Positions 23,658 to 37,589 of a stretch of DNA of 64,000 nt are shown piece by piece (within the stretch, counting starts at the first letter, position 1; every line of letters begins with the position of its first letter). Source of the DNA: Beroe ovata. Lineage: Eukaryota > Ctenophora > Nuda > Beroida > Beroidae. The stretch covers positions 505,558 to 569,557 of the forward strand of contig CAMPET010000002.1 of the NCBI GenBank assembly GCA_946803715.1, in the 5' to 3' direction. The translations under genes were made by a program, and so were the position numbers. The notes below the pieces were generated by a model. It was not told the DNA's origin. It did not search any database and saw only the letters and a list, made by a program, of their open reading frames with translations.

Positions 23658-26600
23658 AGCAGCGGGATGTCAAGAGTCAAGATTCAAGATTCACATATTC
23701 TCTTCCATTCATCTTTCTGCTGTCCTCTGCGCGTCGATTTTAACCCAACGACTGAAAATACGAGCTTTTAGGTGTTGATACTTAAATACTCACAAATGGG
23801 AAATGGAATGAAATATTGTGATGTTCAATGATCAAAGATGATGGTTTTGGATGCTAGTATTTGATACGGAATGTGATGCTAGCTTTGTTTTGACTTGGAA
23901 TCATTTTTCATTCAGATTTTCTTAAAGATGACGACTACAAGTTTGCATTCAGTGTACGGTTGTAATTTTGCCACCCAAATCTGAAATCACACTGGAGCCC
24001 ATAACTCAATTATACAAAGCGTCAAATGAGCCACAACATCCCTGCACAAGGGTCTTGCTCTAATACACGTCATGCAGCCGCTATTGATATGAGTAGCAGG
24101 GATCACTCCTGGTCAAAAAGCTAATCAAGAGATCTCCTCCATTGATCGGAGTATGTTGATGACATTGTCCCACTCTCTTGCCCCTATTTGCCCCACGGTG
24201 AGCTTTGCTTATTAAAAATCAGGTGCACTGATCCTATGATCACAGTGAAAATTGACCACGTGACATGTGTAATAAATCACGTGGCTATGGGGAGAGAGAT
24301 GTGGTTACCACTGCCTGTGGTAAGGCAGTAGTAGGGCAATGCAATATCACAAGACACCTGCCGTGCCTTGCTTGTCACTTGACCTATCACCCGATGGGAA
24401 ATTGTGTTACAATTCATGCATCTCGTTACGTTGTTCTCAACATCGATCTGTGAAAATGTCCTGACTTCCCAATGCAGCTGTTGTTATTTTGTGAAGTTGA
24501 GATGTAACAGTTTTTCTAGTGATCCATTTGGGTCTCAAACTATAACTTCGGAACTCGGACCACACACACACACATGCACACACACATACACACACACATG
24601 CGCACACACACACACACACACCTCATTAGACATTTGCAAACCATGCTTATCGTTGATTGATGTTATTAATTCATAACAACCCTCCGGGCCGCTGGAGTCA
24701 CCAGACGTCGGCTGATGTAATCATGATTACATCATTAACTACTAGTAAAAATCATCCTTTTGATAAAATCTGAATTTCTTATATCTCGTAGCTAGTTACG
24801 TTTGCAACGTTGGCATACAATTTGTGGCGATGTCTGTACAGCTTTGTCCTTTTCATGTTCCCATCATCTATGACCATCAGGTCGGATGGTCACATTTGCA
24901 GACTATAATTTTGATTGAGTTTATGATTTCACTATTGAATTGAGATGAGTGCATCACCTCGATGATAGCTGCACATTCTGTGCAAGGAGCAACAATCAAA
25001 CACAGAAACACACACACTACAGACACACATACAGATACAGACACACACACAAACAAACAAACACACCCCTATAACACTCGATTTCACACGATACAAACAT
25101 GATAAACGAGAGGACGACCTACTCTCGCATGTAGATCAAGAACAATAATTTCTAAATTTAGAACCTCCGCTGCATCACGTTGTGAATCCGGTTCAAAAAT
25201 AACTCCCCAAAACGTGATCGACCCTGGAGATTTTTTATTGGGTCTGATGCAATATCGATAAGCAGACATAATGTCGGGCGCTATTGAAATGAATCAGCCA
25301 CATCATTTTCTGCTGCAAGAAAACATATGGAGTGATATTCCCTAAAAATTCTGGGAATAATAGTGTAGTGTCAAAGTGAAAAAGGGCTGAAAACTTCGAG
25401 AAAGATCAGAATTTTATGAATAAATGAAAAAGGTACTTATACAGTTTAATTTAATCGTTTTCATAAATTATTTATGCACAACTACCGTTATAGATGCACA
25501 TAATATTCAGGTGCTAGTGAATGCACTTGTTGGCTGAGATCTCTCGTATGAATGAAAGGACGCGATTGAATCCAAATCTTTTTCCACTTTGAAGTTTCGA
25601 TTTATTCTTGTTGATTGAAATTCACCGTTGGTAATGATAAGTTGTATGTTTGTTGCATTAAGTCATATAATAGGTGTTCAAAAACCAATAATCTCGTTTT
25701 CATTTGAACCATCGGGCACAGCTTACCTTATAATCACAGAAAAGCCTAAAGCACAGCTTCCAATCTCACTGAACAGCCTGGAGTCTAAACTACGGGAAAA
25801 TTTGAGATCAATCTAGACACTTAAGAAGACGTGCAATTATAGGTCTTGGTGGTCAACGTCTCAGTTCTTTTCATGGTATAGGTATTGCTGATTAGTGTCA
25901 GTTGTCAGTTCCTGATTAGGTGATGGGCAGTGCAGCTTGCAGTAAGTTAGACTATATGAAGTAATGCACAAGCAGATTGATCATTGACCTTTGTCTAGAC
26001 CTATCAAATCGATAATAGCTGATTTTGGTATTGATTTTTTGTATTGAACACAAAAAGCTTATCTCGACTGACCTTCCATACACGGGAGTTCAAATTGGTC
26101 ATCTGCTGAAGGAACGAGGCTATTGCCGGCGATCATTCGGTCGCTGACCATCAACAACAACAGTACAATGATAACACTACACATCGATAACAAGACTTGA
26201 ATCATTGGAAAACGGGTTTCCTACAGATCATGAGCCCGGCCATTTGTTTATTTTACGCCCCATAATGAACAACACCACACATACATGATTGCAAATGGTC
26301 TGATGTGTGTGTCGGGACGGTTTCCAGAGACTATAGCCCGTCACCGTGGTCACCATGTGCAGATAGTTCCTTTGTCTCAAAACATCGGGATAAATAACCG
26401 GGATGAATTCTGGGTGCAGAAATTGCTAGGGGGAGGGGCAGAACAGTAGAACACTCGAAATTCCTGGTTTTCAAGGTCATTAGTCGATCTAAAACAAGAT
26501 GATTCTATTGACAAGTAAACACGGGAAATCTTGAATTATGGGCTGACCCGCGCAGTTCACATTAATCGACTTACACATTACACATTCCACCAAACAAGCA

Positions 26601-26799
26601 AAAATAGCGACACCCAGATCAATTTCATGCGTGTTTATGCGAGCCCATCCCTCCTTCCAACTATAATTTGATCGAATTTGTGTTTGTATGTATGTTTCCT
26701 TATTCCAGTATCTGAGTTTACACATAGCCCCCTCTGCAGAGGTCCCTACAACTGCTGTGTAACACACATACACACACATTAGCTCGCCTCGCTGCACAG
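23658..26799. other. Intergenic with small CA tracts
   Basis: Simple (CA)n runs at 24561-24621 and around 25000-25070. One minus-strand frame, 25269-25123, starts with ATG and ends at a plausible GTAGGT donor, but I find no partner exon. Nothing else is supported. Confidence 0.45.
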
Positions 26800-26814
26800 G
26801 GCATCACGTGTCGC

Positions 26815-27264
26815 CAGACCGTACAAGCCATGTCCAGCAACGCTGCTACCCACGTGACCCCGTCACGTGACCATCACATGACACTGATCGTACTTGTGAA
26901 ACAAATACAATATGTGCCAATTCGCAGTTAATGCAAATCACATTGTAGTTAAACCTGGATACAAAACTATGATCGAGGTGGTACTTCACCCACATCCGTG
27001 AACATACTCGATATTCTCGTCAGGGAGGGGCGTGAAATGAGGTTTCAAGGTAATAGCCACGTGTCAAATCCTCGTTACACGTGACAACCCAGGCTCTCGC
27101 GCGTGACGGACCACGTGGTAGATCACACGCGTTCGAGACACTGTAGCTACTCAGCCAACTTACAATCAATTTGTTTCGAATTTTTCGAGTTTATCGACTC
27201 AAGATCTCTCTTGTTTTCCGTGTCCATTTGTGTCAGGTGTAAACTGTGCTGAGCTTGCCACGTG
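26815..27264. promoter_or_regulatory. Cluster of seven CACGTG E-boxes
   Basis: CACGTG occurs at 26815, 26851, 26864, 27058, 27078, 27112 and 27259, several extended to TCACGTGAC (USF/TFE3/MITF-like). It lies 2.1-2.6 kb upstream of the CBFB start codon. More CACGTG sites occur near 29018 and 29113, at a probable 5' exon. Could be an enhancer or promoter bound by bHLH-Zip factors. Confidence 0.4.
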
Positions 27265-29389
27265 TATCAGTGTGTGTTTGTACAGGGGGATTGAGCTGTA
27301 GTCTCGAGTTGTGGAGACTCACTTACTCCCTGCTGAACCAAACCATTTGCGGTTGCACATAGGAACGGTTAATAAAAACGTTGGGGGAGATTTGGCTCGG
27401 TCCTCAGGAGGAATAGTACGCACAGACTATAAGTTCAATGGAGCTGTCAATCTGAACCGATGGAGTTGATAAGAAATCTGCATATGGGTCTCGTAAAACT
27501 ATCTCAAATCATTAGTCACTAATAATCGAGACAAGTCCGTCAGTTCTTTAGTGGCATATATTGCCAAGTCTGTCACGATACTCAGCGGTCATGACTCATG
27601 AGAACATTAGTTTGGGAGCAGCTATAGCTGATACACAAGAGCAAATTTATTGGTGTGGATAGTTAGGACTCAGGGTGGGAGAAACTTTGTTCATGCAATT
27701 GCATAGGTTCACGGCGAGCATCAGATCGAAAAAGTCAGGCATTGTAATACCACTTCCTCATTGCACGTACAGCAAATGAATTTGTGAATATACACACCTT
27801 TAATCAAGGAAATGTCGCTATAGTGTATTGCATCACGGCTTTTTTAGCGTTCGCTCAAACACAGTACGAATATTTAATCCGGTATACCTCCATAAGGTCC
27901 ACTTTCATCAAGATTTGGTGGTCTTAGATTATGGATTTGAGAGATTCGCTTCAACCACATTCATAAGTGTTTCATTAATCGTAGACCACAAAGAATATGA
28001 TACAGTAGGTGACCACAATACAATTTTCATCCCATTTGACAACCGCAATTCTCTGCCAGTACTGATTGTCAATCGGAAATGTGGTTTCCAATCACATGAT
28101 CTCTATTCGAATTTTGTCGCGGAAGTTTTTGTGTGCTATCGAGCTGTTGCCCAAATTGTTGCTTTCATTTTTGCTGCTGTTCCTATGCGTAACGAGTGAC
28201 AACGAATTTTTCGCCTAGCAACACGACATAGTTGCGGATTGCGTATCGAACTGAAGCGTGCTGTTCGTAAATGAGCTGCTGCGTCCGAAAAATCCCGATT
28301 CGTTGATTTCAACATTGAATATTGATGATAATTAAACTCGTTACAAACAAATCTGATTAAAGTATCACCACGATCACCAAAAAGTCTCCAAAATCAATAT
28401 TTTGGTATCCGTACTGAATAACCGACATGCGCCACGTGCCATGCATCAGAAAACTGCTCAAAGTCAAAGCTATCCCAGATGAGAACAGTCCCATTGAAGT
28501 TTTTGGCGGCCAATTTTTTCTGAATCAATTTTGTAGCCGAATACTTAGCTCACATTCAACAAAATAGCAGTTTAATCTCTGGCTTTCTGTTCGACATCTA
28601 TCATTCAGAGTTTGACACCACGTTGCATGATTCAAATTATTGAGTATAAAAACTAAACCCATGCCAGGAGGCAGGAATTGTGTTCAAGTTGATATGGAAG
28701 TGCGTCTCTAACTTTCGCTGTATATACTTATCATATTCATAGTAACCAATCTCGTTATACATAGGTTATCACTTTTGCTATGTTCGTTTATCTTGCATGA
28801 AAATATTGAGCTAAACTCATGATATCACTCTCAACTAACCCAAACACCCCTCTCTCAATCTAGGAAGGCCCCACTCACCCAACCCAATAATCGCTTGGGA
28901 TCAGGAACACAAGACTCGATCCCGCTGGTGATCCCTGATCTCTGCGCCCATCATCACAGATCCCACCGCTCGGCCTAGTCGAGATCCCGACGTAACCCTG
29001 GTTGTTGCACGGAACAGCACGTGCACGCTGCGGCACACGGCTGCATCGACCGCCGGCACTCACGCCACGTCAGATGCGTCGCCTGTACAGCTCCATGACA
29101 ACCATTCGATGTTCCACGTGAGTACACGCGCGCGCGCCAGTGTGTGGCGGAGAAGGAGTGTTTGAAAAGTACTTTTCATCAAGTAGGATCTTCAACGTGA
29201 TCTTGTACTACTGGTTGCAACAGATCATACTAAATCGAAACACTGGGGGTGGATAATCAGAAACTGGAAGACAAACCTTAGATTATTCGAAACTCCTGCC
29301 CTAGTTGAAAATGTAACACTAACACTATTTGATAAAAGCAACAATCCCAAATGACAAGTTTCCTCTTTCAGCTGCTACACTACGGCCTC

Positions 29390-31339
29390 ATGCCGAGGGT
29401 GGTGCAAGATCAGGCACACAAGTTCGAAAGTGACGAGTTGTTCAAGAAACTCTGTGAAGACTCAGAGGTGTGTTGTTATGAACATGATACAGACGGTGAA
29501 CATGTGTTTTCATTGGAATGAACTTTTACTTGGAATGAACATTGAACATTGAACTTGTTCATGTTGAAATGAACTTGTTCAAACACATGTTCACCGTCGG
29601 CATTCCAACAAGCCCATTCTTTACACAGGTCCATGCGAGACAGGAACTATTATAACCACTGCCATGTTTCCAGATCAGAGTGACGACATATCGGGATAAG
29701 TCTCCGGATGAGAGGTCACAACGGTTTGTCAACGATGTCAAGGAGGGCCACACAGCCGTGGTGAGTGTCATACCTGGTTAGGGGTGGAGTTGCGACGTGG
29801 TGCGGGAATTGGTGTCAAATTTGGAGAGGACGTGCTATTGGAGAGATGGACGTGTCTTTCGAATTGTGCTGGAGCGGGAAAATATTGTCCGGCCACATTT
29901 TAACATTTTAGGATGCTCTCACAAATATACCTAGGATGGGTAGGATAACAATTGATTATTCTAGCGACAACAGTACAAATCTTTTCAACACCCAAAATGT
30001 TGCCTCTTTATCTTGTTTAGAAGCAGAGCACAGTTGTACAGTGTACAGTGCAAACATCAAGCATTATTTTAGGCTACAGCTACAAATGATTAATGCATAA
30101 AAACCGAATTTCAACGGCTGCAACCTTGTCACAGTCAATCTCAGAACTCGTCTATAACATCTAGAGAATCCGTCTATCAAAAGAAACCGACTATAACATC
30201 TGTTCGAACTGGAATCATTCTGATGACCCACTTTTATAATTATTCCATAAACAATCCCAGGCGTTTGTGAATACTGGTGTCAATCTCATGCTTCAATTCT
30301 TTCCTCCATCGGGGCCCACAGACAAAGTAACCACAGAATATGTGGACTTTGAGAAGGACATCGGCAAGGTGAGAATCGGTATTGCTGCAAATCGAGCTTC
30401 AGATGAACAACATTATATTCGTAGATAGCATTTGCAGAAATCGAAATTCAAATTGTGCCACGAGGTCAAATTGCAACATCAGTCACACTGTCAAATTGAC
30501 GGTATCAATCGGTTTCAACCACAACTCAGACCAATAATCATAGCCCTATCCATCACAGGTAGTGATGAAGAGTAGATTCATCATGAACGGAGTCTGTGTG
30601 CAGTTCAGGGGATGGATTGACATCAAGAGACTAGACGGAATAGCTAGACTCGAATTCGACTATGACCTTGCAGAGGTATGTACCATAATATCCGGGATGG
30701 TAGTTGTCAGACTCGTACAAAACCAGTGCGATCTACCACAGCTACCTACCACTTCATTTCAGCAAGAAGATCGGATGGTGCGGGCGAGGATAAGAGACTA
30801 TGAGGAGCGACAGATGAAAAATGAATTTTCCCTGGCGGTATGTGAGCTATAGTATTCGTGAATTTTCCCCCATAACCTAGTGTTCATTCCACATGACAAA
30901 AAACAATCAACAGCACACACTCACACACACACAGACACTGACACCCACAGACACAGACACACACAGACACACACAGACACAGACACACAGACACACACAG
31001 ACACAGACACACAGACACACACATNNNNNNNNNNNNNNNNNNNNNNNNNNNNNNNNNNNNNNNNNNNNNNNNNNNNNNNNNNNNNNNNNNNNNNNNNNNN
31101 NNNNNNNNNNNNNNNNNNNNNNNNNNNNNNNNNNNNNNNNNNNNNNNNNNNCACACACACACACACACACACACACACTAACCTGTAGCACAACTGAGTC
31201 CCGTCATCTCATCCCCATGATGCTCACATTAATCTCACAGAGTTCACAGTTGATGCCAATACAGAGTAATCAACTATCGTCGAGTACCGGTCCCGAAGCG
31301 TCCAGATCCCACCATTTACATCGTTACAACCCGTACTAA
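29390..31339 (+). CDS. CBFB: Core-binding factor subunit beta
   Basis: Six exons, 29390-29467, 29674-29760, 30261-30368, 30559-30675, 30763-30837 and 31241-31339, all in phase 0, give 187 residues (182-187 in human). The start MPRVVQDQAHKFESDELFKK matches the human N-terminus. Exon 3 has the ANTG-like FVNTGVNLMLQFFPP, and exon 4 the signature MNGVCVQFRGWIDIKRLDG. CBF-beta does not bind DNA; it clamps the RUNX Runt domain, raising DNA affinity and stability. The C-terminal helix (exon 5) is charged and the tail ends RYNPY. A 5' exon ending CCAC at about 29115 (GTGAGT) may splice to the acceptor at 29371, adding an in-frame MFHLLHYGL before MPRVV. Intron 5 carries the CA tract and assembly gap. 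Confidence 0.97.
31025..31151. other. Assembly gap (127 N) within a CA microsatellite
   Basis: Runs of ACACAG/CA flank the gap on both sides, inside CBFB intron 5. Frames crossing it are artefacts. Confidence 0.98.
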
Positions 31340-33399
31340 GCGGGAGCGTGTGAGAGCCCTCCAAATCCTGCTACATCTCGTTGGACGGTATGATTATAGA
31401 GAACGAGTATACAGCGTTCAGAGTCGTCACTCACACATGATGCAGTTGTAGGCAAGGACGTGGTTGCTTCGCTGGACAATGGACATGCTATTGCAAATGG
31501 AGTTGTTAGTGATATTCTAAATAGAGAGTTGGGAATATAAGAAAATGCCATGTTTGCTCATACAGGCAAACCACAATGAATATTCGAATTCTTGACAGAC
31601 ATGTGAATATCTTCGGACATATTGGTCCGTGTGCATATCATATCAATGAATGATAACGTTGAAATTATTGCATTTTTTGTTTGCACTGTAAATATGATCA
31701 TGAACAAGGAGAAAGGGGTTTAAAATGGGCTTTATTTTCATTGTGCAAATGTGAGATATCCTTAATTTGATGAGAAGGGACACTGAAACTTGATTATCAA
31801 TGGAATATGTCCCGTTAATTTATTGACTTGATATATGACAATTCATTTTGTTTGATTGTTAACATGTAACTCATAGAGATATTTAGACTTGAGTTATAAC
31901 AAACATGCACATTGTTCATTATTATTGCCACATAACGTCTACATCGCTGTTTGAGTTGTGTTCATTGACTTCAATTATCATGGTAACCGATAAGAAGCGG
32001 AACTTTTTCTCGGATTGCTACTGTCATCAAATAAAAAGCGGTATAACGGGGGAAAATCTAGAACGTGAAAGCAAAATGGCGGCAATTTGAGAAATTATTC
32101 AGTGCGCGCGCGTCTATCAGAATATGAAAGCGCGCCCCGATCAGAGTCCGCGCGGCACACTTTTCTACATATTTTTTTTCGCGTCTTCCAATTATGCAGA
32201 ATGCGACATCAATGTGGGGCAATTCCACAGTCGTTTCTATGGCAACCGACCCGGAATTAACCGTATTTGTGAGGCGAGTGAATATTTCAAATTAGTATGT
32301 GGAGCATGCTAACATGGGTAGAAATTTACTCGTACGAGTCAGTGTGTGATGTACAGAAACTACTTCATAACTAAATAACGCTGGAGAGTGGAGATGCTCA
32401 GCTAATCAAAGTCACATTTGCCACTGTGTTCAATTATGTCGTGACAGCGATCATGAATGGTCAGTACTAGTTGAATTACATAACGCATAATTACTGCACT
32501 CATTACTACAAGAACAGATCAGAACAGAGCAAGTTTGTGATCATTGGATATGTAGCATGGTAGTTTACATAGAACTAAGTACAGTGAAAAATGTGGCTAC
32601 CATAACAACAGTTATTACTGTATACACTTACACATTCATTCTACATTACACAACACCTTATTAAGACAAACATACAGACAAACAAACAAACAGACACACA
32701 GACAGACATAAAATACATACAGACACACACATAGACCCACACATAGACAGAAACACAAGTAGATACACAGCACACACACTCATGCCAAAAAATCTTGTGA
32801 TTTGAACTTCTGGGAATCATTTTGTTATTAGAAGTCGATGTTCAAGAAAACAATGCTGTTAGTAAAAATAATTATAGTGTAAATAATTTATCATTTCAGA
32901 TGGTTAGATAACATAATTTATTCTGGCGATACCTTTTTTGGCGATAAATTCTCATTTTATTCATCATAAAACAACCGAATGTTAATGAGTGTTGAATAAT
33001 ATCAGAGACAATTTTATGATACAGAGTTGGTTTCAAAATTGAATTTATTCTGCCAAAATCAATAGAAATGGGGGGTTGTAGCTCAAAAAACCTAGCCCAA
33101 GAAGCCAAGAATGAGAAAACTAGGGTCGGCGTTGTTTTTTGAGCTGAAACCCCCCAGAAATTCTGTTCCAATAAATAAAATTATTACAAGCATTCAACAT
33201 GCATCATTTGAATGAATTCGGGTAACCAGCCCTTATAATAATATGTGTTTGTAATTATTGTGTCTACTTATGATTAATGATGACAGTTTTGATATATACC
33301 TACTTTGAAAATGCAATTAAATTTGAAACAGTTCTCGGGTACAGAACCCAGCAATGAGGTTGAGCTGCGGATCCCAGTTATTCGTATCTCCTCTCCTCC
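31340..33399. other. Intergenic, no gene seen
   Basis: AT-rich between convergent CBFB and the Jupiter-like gene. ACAG/ACAC simple repeats at about 32660-32780. No supported coding sequence. Confidence 0.5.
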
Positions 33400-35660
33400 T
33401 TAGAATACGTTAGACATGTTATCACGATTGTAAGCCGGTTTTTCAGCTATATCAGGGGTGGCAGCGGCATCGAAAATGTGGCTCGTCATGTTGCGGGTCT
33501 TGTGGCACTTTGCCGTTGTCGAGTTCTCGTTGTACTTATCTCTTCTGTCTGAATCCACATCTGAAATGGGGGAATGTATTAGCAATGAATACGGTAAAAC
33601 AATTTAATTGAACCGCCTTTATTGAGAAGGTATCGTCACTTTCCGTAAATATGAAATAGAGGTCCAGGTTTCCAGTATTAACGCGACAGTTAATGTAGCT
33701 GTAGTACATGGCTGCTGACAATGGAACTCGAAACTAATTTATCATCACTGTCATGATTGAGTCATGGCGTGATTTAGTTACAGGGTGTAACTTGAGCTCC
33801 AAACCGTTGCAACCGGTCCTTGTATTGAGATAGTCTAGGGAGTGATCCGCACGTTACCAAAATATGCAATACCAATAGGTTATTGAAGATCCCTTACTTC
33901 CAACTTGACATCAACAATCAATAATATTCCACTGATTACTGAAGGTTGTGGGAATAACATCGCTTTCCCAGAGAACTGGTCTGAGAAATACTCAATCCAG
34001 ATCTTTGGGAAAGCAAAGAACAAATTATCATAATGATGATATGTGCGCGGATGCACACTACTCAGTGTTGATCAATGGTCACACCTTACTCAGTCATGTG
34101 ACCGTGAGGAGCTCGTTGATTTGATTTGTTGTCATGTGCAGATAACACTTGACAACACAATGATTGCAGGCAGTAAAACATTGGATATTTGTTAATCGGC
34201 GATCATGCATGTTACCAACGCTTACACATGTACACACGCACAATACACACGCACATACACACAAATTACAATAGAATATCATTTGTCACTGACACGCACT
34301 TTGTCAACGCTAAAAGGATTTAAACTTTATCTTAATGAATTCAATGGGTAGGTAGTGTAATGTCTGAAAGGTGGGTAGCTATCTACCTATTAAAAGGATT
34401 ATTTTTTCATATTAGTGATAATTGCTTTCATGCAATGAATATCCAGTTCTGTTTCAATGAAAACAACACGAACTGAGTTTGATTTCCACCAAAACAGAAC
34501 ATCGCTCCACACGCGACAAAAATGTGTTGAATAGGTATATTCTTTACCTAGCCAAGGAAAATGAAGATTATATGGATGTCGATTTTTAATTTCTCATTGA
34601 TCTCTGTAGCTTCACGTCTAAAAATAAAGAGACAAGAATTTCCAATTGACGTTGAAATCCACACAACATCCTGAAAAACATAATTTTTCTACAGTATGCA
34701 TCAGTTTCTGGGGATTTGAAAAATTAATTAGCTTTTCTCTTAATCAACTAATATTGTAGAAGCACACTTTGGTGGTTTGACCTGTTGTTACATCTGTCAA
34801 AATATACCTATCTTTTTTCTTCAAATAGAGACTCGTTACAATTTACTGACACTTACTTCCAACAATCCCGTCCATGATGTCTGGAGTTGAGTCTTCATAG
34901 TGAACTTTCCTTCCATAAGATGCTTGCTTGGCCTAAAGGGTAAAGGAGCTGGGTAATAAGTCAACTTTTATATGTGAATCAGTTTTTTTCGAAAGGCTTA
35001 ACTTCCATTCCAGCAGCTGAACAGCCAATAACAGATATCCAAGTAACAAGCCAGTAACAGGTAAGACAGTGTAATCTGTGCTTAATTGGCTTCAGTGCAA
35101 TGGGCAGCTCCTCATTTAACCCTCCCCCATTTTCCTGTATGCTCAGCAGATTGAAACTTGAGGCAGCATAGGCTTTGAGCTAAATCTCTCACCCTTAGCT
35201 GAGAAGTGCACTGGCTGGGAATCGTACCCCGATCTTTTAATTGAAAGATACCACTCCCGCATAACATTGAAATAGCTAAAACAATAGGTGTTGTACACAA
35301 TGAACAAATGGGATGATCTTACCTCAACAATTGAGTCTGTCTTTTCTACAAAGCCACCTCGTCTCCCATTAGTGTTCACAGCATTGTTTTCGGTAAGAAA
35401 CGGTGCAGGCTCAGGCTTCTTACGCTCTGCCTGATTTTCCACTTGAACATTGTTGGAAAATATAGTGTTGTCAGCCTGCCCTTGAACGAGACGTTTTCCA
35501 GGCTTCTGTATAGTTGGCTGAAAGGTGAAGAGTGATAAAATCGACAATAAACACCGCAGAGTCTTTATAATTCTCTCAGTCAACAAACCTGCTGTTCAGC
35601 TCCAAAAATGTCACTTGTTTGTGATCTTGCAGCATATGTTTGACGAAGGGATTGTGACAT
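33400..35660 (-). CDS. Small protein with Jupiter/HN1 (JPT)-like motifs
   Basis: Four exons, 35660-35589, 35517-35323, 34932-34857 and 33560-33400, join in phase and give 167 residues (human JPT1 154, JPT2 190). Short motifs typical of JPT proteins repeat: TSDIFGAEQQ in exon 1, DNTIFSNN in exon 2 and MTSHIFDAAATPD in exon 4. They compare with SDIFG and MASNIFG boxes in JPT1/JPT2 and Drosophila Jupiter. The sequence is polar, basic and disordered, with no globular domain. Jupiter binds microtubules; JPT2 also binds NAADP. The PPGG boxes usual in the family are absent, so the assignment is tentative. The exon 1 donor is GTTTGT; the others are GTAAGA and GTAAGT. The upstream flank has two hairpin elements at 36.0-36.4 kb. 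Confidence 0.5.
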
Positions 35661-36042
35661 GGCTATCTAGGCATTTGGGTTTGATCATAACATTTATAAT
35701 AACAGCTCATAAATACTACCATGGAGATGATATGATGGATTTTACAACAAAATGATGATACGAAGAATATGAAAGCAATAACTTCTCAAGATGACTCCAA
35801 GGAATCTTTCTTTTTCAAAATATTCCTTATCTAAATAATTCTTGTCTCAAAAGTACACTCCTTTAAATTGCTATTTAACCAAACATAAAATCTCCATATC
35901 ATTATTCTCATTTATCTATTCTAATAAGATTGAGTATGAAAAAAGCGAGATATGATATATGACATTATCACCGTTGAAGTGCTGCAGAATATACAATCAA
36001 CTCATATTGGAAATTGTCATCTACACAGTACACTATAATCAA

Positions 36043-36132
36043 ATAATACCTTCTGGCGTGAGGGATACGTGCAATAATGCACGAACGCAGTGAGGGCGAG
36101 CAAGTATCACGAAAACAGCCAGAAGGTATTAT
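36043..36132. repeat. 90-bp element with 15-bp perfect terminal inverted repeats (MITE-like)
   Basis: ATAATACCTTCTGGC at 36043-36057 and its exact complement at 36118-36132. The interior has GTGAGGGATACGTGC and GCACGAACGCAGTGAGGG, internal near-palindromes. No coding capacity. Confidence 0.7.
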
Positions 36133-36294
36133 GTGTTATAATATTCTCCCTGTGATATATAAAACAGATATATATTTCAAAACAAAAAATATATAGTCTG
36201 TCCCGGAAGGGAGAGCAGTCAAAACAATGAAGGTATTAGCTGCTATAATCCTGCACTGCGAGCACCATTATCAGAAATAGAGAGCGTGCATTAT

Positions 36295-36360
36295 TAGCGG
36301 AAATAATGCCCGGAGAGTATTATAATACATTATAATACTCTCCGGGCACTATTTCCGCTA
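36295..36360. repeat. 66-bp near-perfect palindrome
   Basis: The arms begin TAGCGGAAATAATGCCCGGA and end with its complement. 33-bp arms mismatch once besides the centre, with almost no loop. Would form a stable cruciform or RNA hairpin. Lies about 640 bp upstream of the Jupiter-like start. Confidence 0.85.
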
Positions 36361-37589
36361 GATATGGAGCTCTACCCTAGCTGCACCAAACGGGGATGGG
36401 TAACAAGTCCCTTACTGCTCACCTCCTCAGATGCCACAGTTGAGGCAACTTCTTCACAGCAGAGCGTTCTTAGACTGATTATTGCAAGGATCCTTAAAGT
36501 ACTGGGAGTATAAAAAGGGTCTAATCTGTCTGTTTGTTTCATTCTGGCTATGACATAGTGTTGAAGATAGATAGGTTCAGCTTACTGAGGTGACTGGTGA
36601 AGTACAGAGCTGCAATGCCGCATGGCGTGTGACTGTGAGCACATCTGTATTCCTGTGAGGACTGTGATTTCATGATAATTCCATTTTACATCTACAAGGG
36701 AATTGAACCGTATCTGGGCACATAGGAGACTTGTTTCTCATCAAGGTCACGTACAGCTAGAGCAGAACCTCCCACTCTGACCTAGTGCAACTGCCAAACC
36801 TTCGACTGCAACCCCATAATAATGTAGAGTCATTGCATAATATGTCTTCATTTTGAAATGCCACTAGAACACCTATGTACACCTTCTCTTGACTTAAAAG
36901 TAGCCACACTATGCTACACTATAGGCACCCCCGGAACTGGGGTATGCGATATTCGGCGTTCGCGCGCGACGTATCAGTCTCATTTGCACCGATCGACTAA
37001 ATTATGCGTCGCGCCGCGCATATCAAATATACTCCAAATCTTTTTGTTTCCGAGACTTGTAATTTTAACAAAACTTGGCGAATAATGGATTGTTAAGAAA
37101 TTAAAGATGAATGGATGATTTCAATAATCCTTTTTTGAAATGAAGCAAAGTCCAAGCTGAGAGTATGGTACTTCTTTCAATTGAAGACCTATTTCTTCAT
37201 ACTCATTGTTGCATTCCTCTAATTGAAATATGAATGCTTCTGAAAGTGAAATTGCATTGAATTGGCAATTTTCTCATCTTTTAGATGAGTTGCAATCAAG
37301 TTTCATCTCTAGTGTCTAACCAGTGTCTCACCAGTGTCTAACCAATGTCCTTTAAAGCCCTATTACCTCTACAATGATCTGGGGGTCAAGTTAACATATG
37401 AAGTTCAACATTTGATTTCAAACCTTTTACATCAACCTTGATAGGTGAGTGCAGATTTGATGCTGTACTAAGTTTGATAGGAATTCAATGATTTATTCAA
37501 TTGATGATGATCAGTGTTGGCAACACACTGATTCATGAGCAATTTTTTTGATCAATGAGATTGGCTTAATGCCTAAACATGAATAAGGC

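Noticed and set aside
25123-25269. Minus-strand ATG frame ending at a GTAGGT donor-like site
   Set aside because: Plausible first exon, but no second exon could be joined and the peptide is not recognised.
26489-26797. 102-codon minus-strand frame
   Set aside because: Starts inside a CA-rich stretch; no domain and no partner exons.
27828-28199. 123-codon plus-strand frame
   Set aside because: Begins with TTG, its first ATG is near the end, and it has no motif and no splice context.
30880-31193. Frames of His/Thr or Val/Cys across the CA tract and N run
   Set aside because: Microsatellite plus assembly gap; not coding. The same holds for 50551-51231, 51391-51769 and 63436-63908.
35161-35300. 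tRNA-like sequence (B-box-like GGTACGATTCC on minus)
   Set aside because: No acceptor stem or complete cloverleaf; at most a SINE-like trace, overlapping the Jupiter-like intron.
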